NCBI GenBank assembly: GCA_019828595.1
Contig: JAHQRK010000009.1
Location: forward strand, 2,480,001 to 2,544,000
Direction of reading: 5' to 3'
Source: Aphanomyces cochlioides
Taxonomy: Eukaryota; Oomycota; Saprolegniomycetes; Saprolegniales; Verrucalvaceae
DNA: 64,000 nucleotides
The stretch's first letter is position 1. Each line of letters opens with the position of its first letter. The position numbers and the translations under genes are program-made. A model generated the notes under the pieces. It was not told the origin of the DNA and made no database searches. It worked only from the letters and a program-made list of their open reading frames with translations. Of this stretch, positions 61,085 through 64,000 are shown piece by piece.

Positions 61085-62769
61085 CCCTGAAGACTCGGTC
61101 GCCAAGTGGCAGTCAATGGTGTACAAGTTCATCTTGAAAGCGACACAAGGAAGACAAGCACATGTCCTTGATCAACTCTGGCGTGGCGTATCATCCCAGC
61201 CTGGGTCTCAGGATTCCGCATATTGCGTCAAGAATTCGTGCTCAACGTGTTCAGCGACTTCAATTCCTTGTTCAGACCGACAACGAAGAACCATCGTTAT
61301 GGTCTGTTCTCCCGAAGCAGCTCTTTCGAAGGTGCATGGAGCCGTTCGCAAGATACTCGTCGTGGGACTGCCTCATGTATCATCCCAACCACAACACAAA
61401 TCACATGCGACTTGAAGTACTCCCTTTGTTGTGGCGGAAAATCTGGGCCAACTGGCATCGTATCCCCCTTACGCGCAAATGTCCTGAAACGCCGACACAA
61501 TCTCAGCTCCCTACCATGTCTGTTTGGCTGCAAATTCATCCGCTGTTTTTGGTTCCTGGTTCCAATGGACCAACCTCGCTTGCTGTCGCCCTCAAACATC
61601 ATCGTCCCTTCTACAAGTTCCTCGCCCAAGAAGGCTTGCATTGCTTGGACGATTTCGTCACCACACAACGCGTGTGGCCCTCCTATGAAGAATTCAAGTT
61701 GCAAATGGAGCCTTACGTTTGGCGGTTCCCTGGCGATGATTTTCCACGCGTGTTTCGCCATTTGTACTCCCTGCTTTCACTCATTGCGACCACTGTATGG
61801 CAAGTACTGGGTATCCCTCTCGTGGAAGCTGTGCCTCCCAATCATGAAGTTCAAATCCCCGTCGGACAAGTTTGGAAGAATGTCTTTGTTCCTTTTCAAC
61901 AATGGCCGCGCAAGTACATCCGATCGATTTGCTTTTGCGCGCCACTACTCACCAAACAGCACCCCTTGTCGAGCGATTCAAGAAACAATGATTTGGCGAT
62001 CAAGAAATACATGAACAAGACTGTGAAACCTTTGATGCGATATCCAACTCCTGTTCAAGCCGATGTGTGGTGGCGAATCTTGTTTCGGATGCTACCCGTC
62101 AACTCTCGCTTCTTTTTCCTTCAAGACACCAACCCTAGCATTATCGAATGCTCCTTTCCTGGTTGCTCAGCCGTCGAAACGATACAACACATCCTGTTCG
62201 ACTGCAAGTTTGTCAAGCCTGTGTGGAATTGACATCAAGCAGCGTGGCGGCCGTTTGGTATTCCATTTACATGGAATACGATTATCAACCTCGACGAATT
62301 CGCGGTTTCTGAAGAATGGGTGTCTCATTTTTCAGTGATTCGTCGTTTGTGGGTCCTTCTCGTTTCATCTTTGCTACGGGACTTTTGGATTCATCGCAAT
62401 CGAACCAAGTTTGAAGGCAAAACAGTGCCATACATCCAGGCGGTCAAGGAAGTATCTCTTGTTTCGTGGACCGCAAATATCAGACGAATGCTCCGTGATC
62501 CTACAATGGACAGTGATGAAGCAATGCAAGTCTCCGAGATAGTCGAAAAACTCAAGTCTCATACCAACTACACTTGGTTTTGGGAGAAGAACTTGCGAGC
62601 GACACTTGTGTAAAGAAGTCTCAAGATTTCAAGACAATGCAAGAGCTCAATCGAACTCACGCAACGATTCAAGTGGCTTTCGAGTAGAACTTAGTAGTCC
62701 TTGTTCCCCATTGGGTCGTCTAGGCAAATATTTATAGGGGTTAAAGGTCAAATATACCCCGATTGTCAT
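61085..62769 (+). mobile_element. LINE (non-LTR) ORF2 3' part, 5'-truncated
   Basis: Encodes the C-terminal part of a LINE reverse-transcriptase protein: GLRIPHIASRIRAQRVQRLQ, QADVWWRILFRMLPVNSRFF, then a zinc-binding RT tail (CSFPGCSAVETIQHILFDCK, FVKPVW) and a C-terminal RDFWIHRNRTKFEGK. One frameshift near 61160 and one TGA at 62230-62232 break it. It is flanked by 15-base direct repeats (TGAGCTATACGACCT at 61070-61084 and 62770-62784), which are the 14-base 5' end of tRNA-Ile plus one flanking base. No poly-A tail; the 3' end reads CCCCGATTGTCAT. Confidence 0.85.
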
Positions 62770-63036
62770 TGAGCTATACGACCTATTATACTTATTCCCA
62801 TACACACCACATCACACAACACACGTTCTCAAACACATTGACACACACACTTTTTTCCACACACACAAGAAACCTACAACATATCCCACACACCATCCAC
62901 TCTCCCAACAAAACAAAACCTACGCAATTCAATTTGGCATCCGCTCGTCGTCAGCCCTCGACAGTCCCAAGCTTCATTCCTCGTGTCCTCTGTCCATATC
63001 CTTTTACACGCATACTATTTAATTATAAACGTTATT

Positions 63037-63855
63037 ATTAGCAGAGAGTTTTGACCTACATTTTCGTCTTTAAAGTCATGTTTCTCAAACGCTAAAATGT
63101 TTTCCAAGTTATTTCTTATTGCATGCAAATCCTCATGAAATTCTTATTCGGCGGGTCAAATTTCTTATCAAAACTCAAATACTTTGCTTCAGTATGGAGA
63201 AACGTTCATCGTCGTTGTCGACCACTGTCAAGTGGCTCATTCATATAACGCCAACAAGCCAGGACAGAGCTTTGTGAAGGCAAAGCTACACGATCTTGAA
63301 AAGATTGTCGATCCCATTCGAGATGCTTCGTTTTGTTTATCCGTGTAGATTCCTATTTACATGTATTTTGGATGCATGCCTTGGCTGCCACGTTGAGGTG
63401 ATTCAAATGAAATTCACAGACTCAGAGATCATTGCAAACGATTGCATGACTACATCAAGACATGTCGGCGTATCTCGATGTGTCAACCATCGTAAACACA
63501 CGAGCGTTTGGAGCAAGCCTCGCGAAGAGACTCAACAGAACAAAAACAAGACTGCATTTGTCTTGTCAAGAGTATAGATGGACACTGCAGATGGACCACA
63601 GTCCGTGAAAGAGAGATTCAAGGAATGTCTTATCCATATGTGCGTAGAGGTGAGCACCTCTTTTCGTGCTGGACGTGGCATGAGGTGACTAGTACGAGCT
63701 GAGAAGAATACAGGAGGAATCCTAAGGAAAGGCAAGAATGTTGGGAGGAGAGGACGAAATCGGAGAAAAGGGGAAAAACGTTGGTCATACTGGGGCTCGA
63801 ACCCAGGACCCTGGCGTTATTAGCACCATGCTCTACCGACTGAGCTATACGACCT
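63037..63855. repeat. 0.8-kb duplicated block, copy 2, ending in tRNA-Ile
   Basis: Near-identical to 60266-61084 (see there). Ends at the same tRNA base and is followed at once by different LINE sequence. Confidence 0.92.
63782..63854 (-). tRNA. tRNA-Ile (AAU), copy 2
   Basis: Identical in sequence to copy 1: anticodon AAT, complete cloverleaf, no intron. Confidence 0.95.
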
Positions 63856-64000
63856 GCCGCAAGTGGCAGTTCGATCAAAAACTCGGCCTCGGTATTCCGC
63901 ATGTGGCTTCGAAGCTTCGGACTCAGCGACTGCTGCGGCTCCAACTCTTGATGCAGCCCAATTCACCCAACACATTTGCCCCATGGAAGTTGCTTGTCAA
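63856..64000 (+). mobile_element. LINE ORF2 fragment, runs off the window
   Basis: Encodes WQFDQKLGLGIPHVASKLRT and QRLLRLQLLMQP, homologous to but clearly different from the LINE at 61085 (GLRIPHIASRIRAQRVQRLQ). Begins directly after the tRNA-Ile 5' end. 3' end not seen. Confidence 0.75.

Noticed and set aside
62786..62900. CA/CAC-rich stretch, considered as a CRISPR-like or satellite array
   Set aside because: Irregular microsatellite-type sequence without constant spacers; no CRISPR array exists in the window.

Overview
This window looks like nuclear DNA from an oomycete. The main reasons are heat-shock-factor (HSF) genes with very short C-terminal regions, a truncated FYVE protein with START-like context, ankyrin genes, spliceable introns of about 38-51 bases, and a mixture of MULE, Tc1/mariner, pogo and LINE remnants. 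A Saprolegnia/Aphanomyces-type host is my inference; no species can be fixed from the sequence alone.

Layout. 1-4.3 kb: three tandem ankyrin genes (first partial, second broken, third intact) in which almost every exon is exactly one 33-codon ankyrin repeat. 4.7-13.8 kb: a compact housekeeping block with Tipin/Swi3 (fork protection), SYF1 (splicing), a conserved unknown, and a convergent IQ-motif protein. 13.8-27.9 kb: sparse, AT-rich DNA with four HSF genes, a FYVE-type zinc-finger gene, Harbinger-like MITEs and a perfect hairpin. 28-30.6 kb: an NKAPD1-like basic protein facing a CKAP2-like protein. Then come tRNA-Lys, a MITE with nested ends, a ZZ-nucleoredoxin fusion and a fifth HSF gene. 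35.4-38.6 kb: coatomer gamma behind a promoter with four CCAAT boxes. 39-42.6 kb: a nucleoredoxin array with one intact gene, one frameshifted pseudogene and one fragment. 43.4-49.5 kb: a Cdc1/PGAP5-type phosphoesterase, NOP10, a small coiled-coil protein, a fatty-acid-hydroxylase-family membrane enzyme and a secreted, very basic repetitive protein. 50.4-52.2 kb: a pogo-type transposon inside a Harbinger-like MITE. 52.5 kb: a HAD phosphatase. 53.9-64 kb: mostly decayed transposons, ending with two near-identical 0.8 kb blocks that each carry tRNA-Ile(AAU) and abut LINE ORF2 sequence.

How it fits together. The housekeeping genes serve unrelated cell functions (replication fork, spliceosome, COPI traffic, GPI-anchor or ER phosphoesterase, H/ACA snoRNP). 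The accessory stretches show local gene birth and death: tandem copies of ankyrin, nucleoredoxin and HSF genes in intact, decaying and fragmentary states, with DNA transposons and LINEs between them. Many genes are spliced, so several calls here were rebuilt by joining exons at GT..AG sites that keep frame and restore family motifs.
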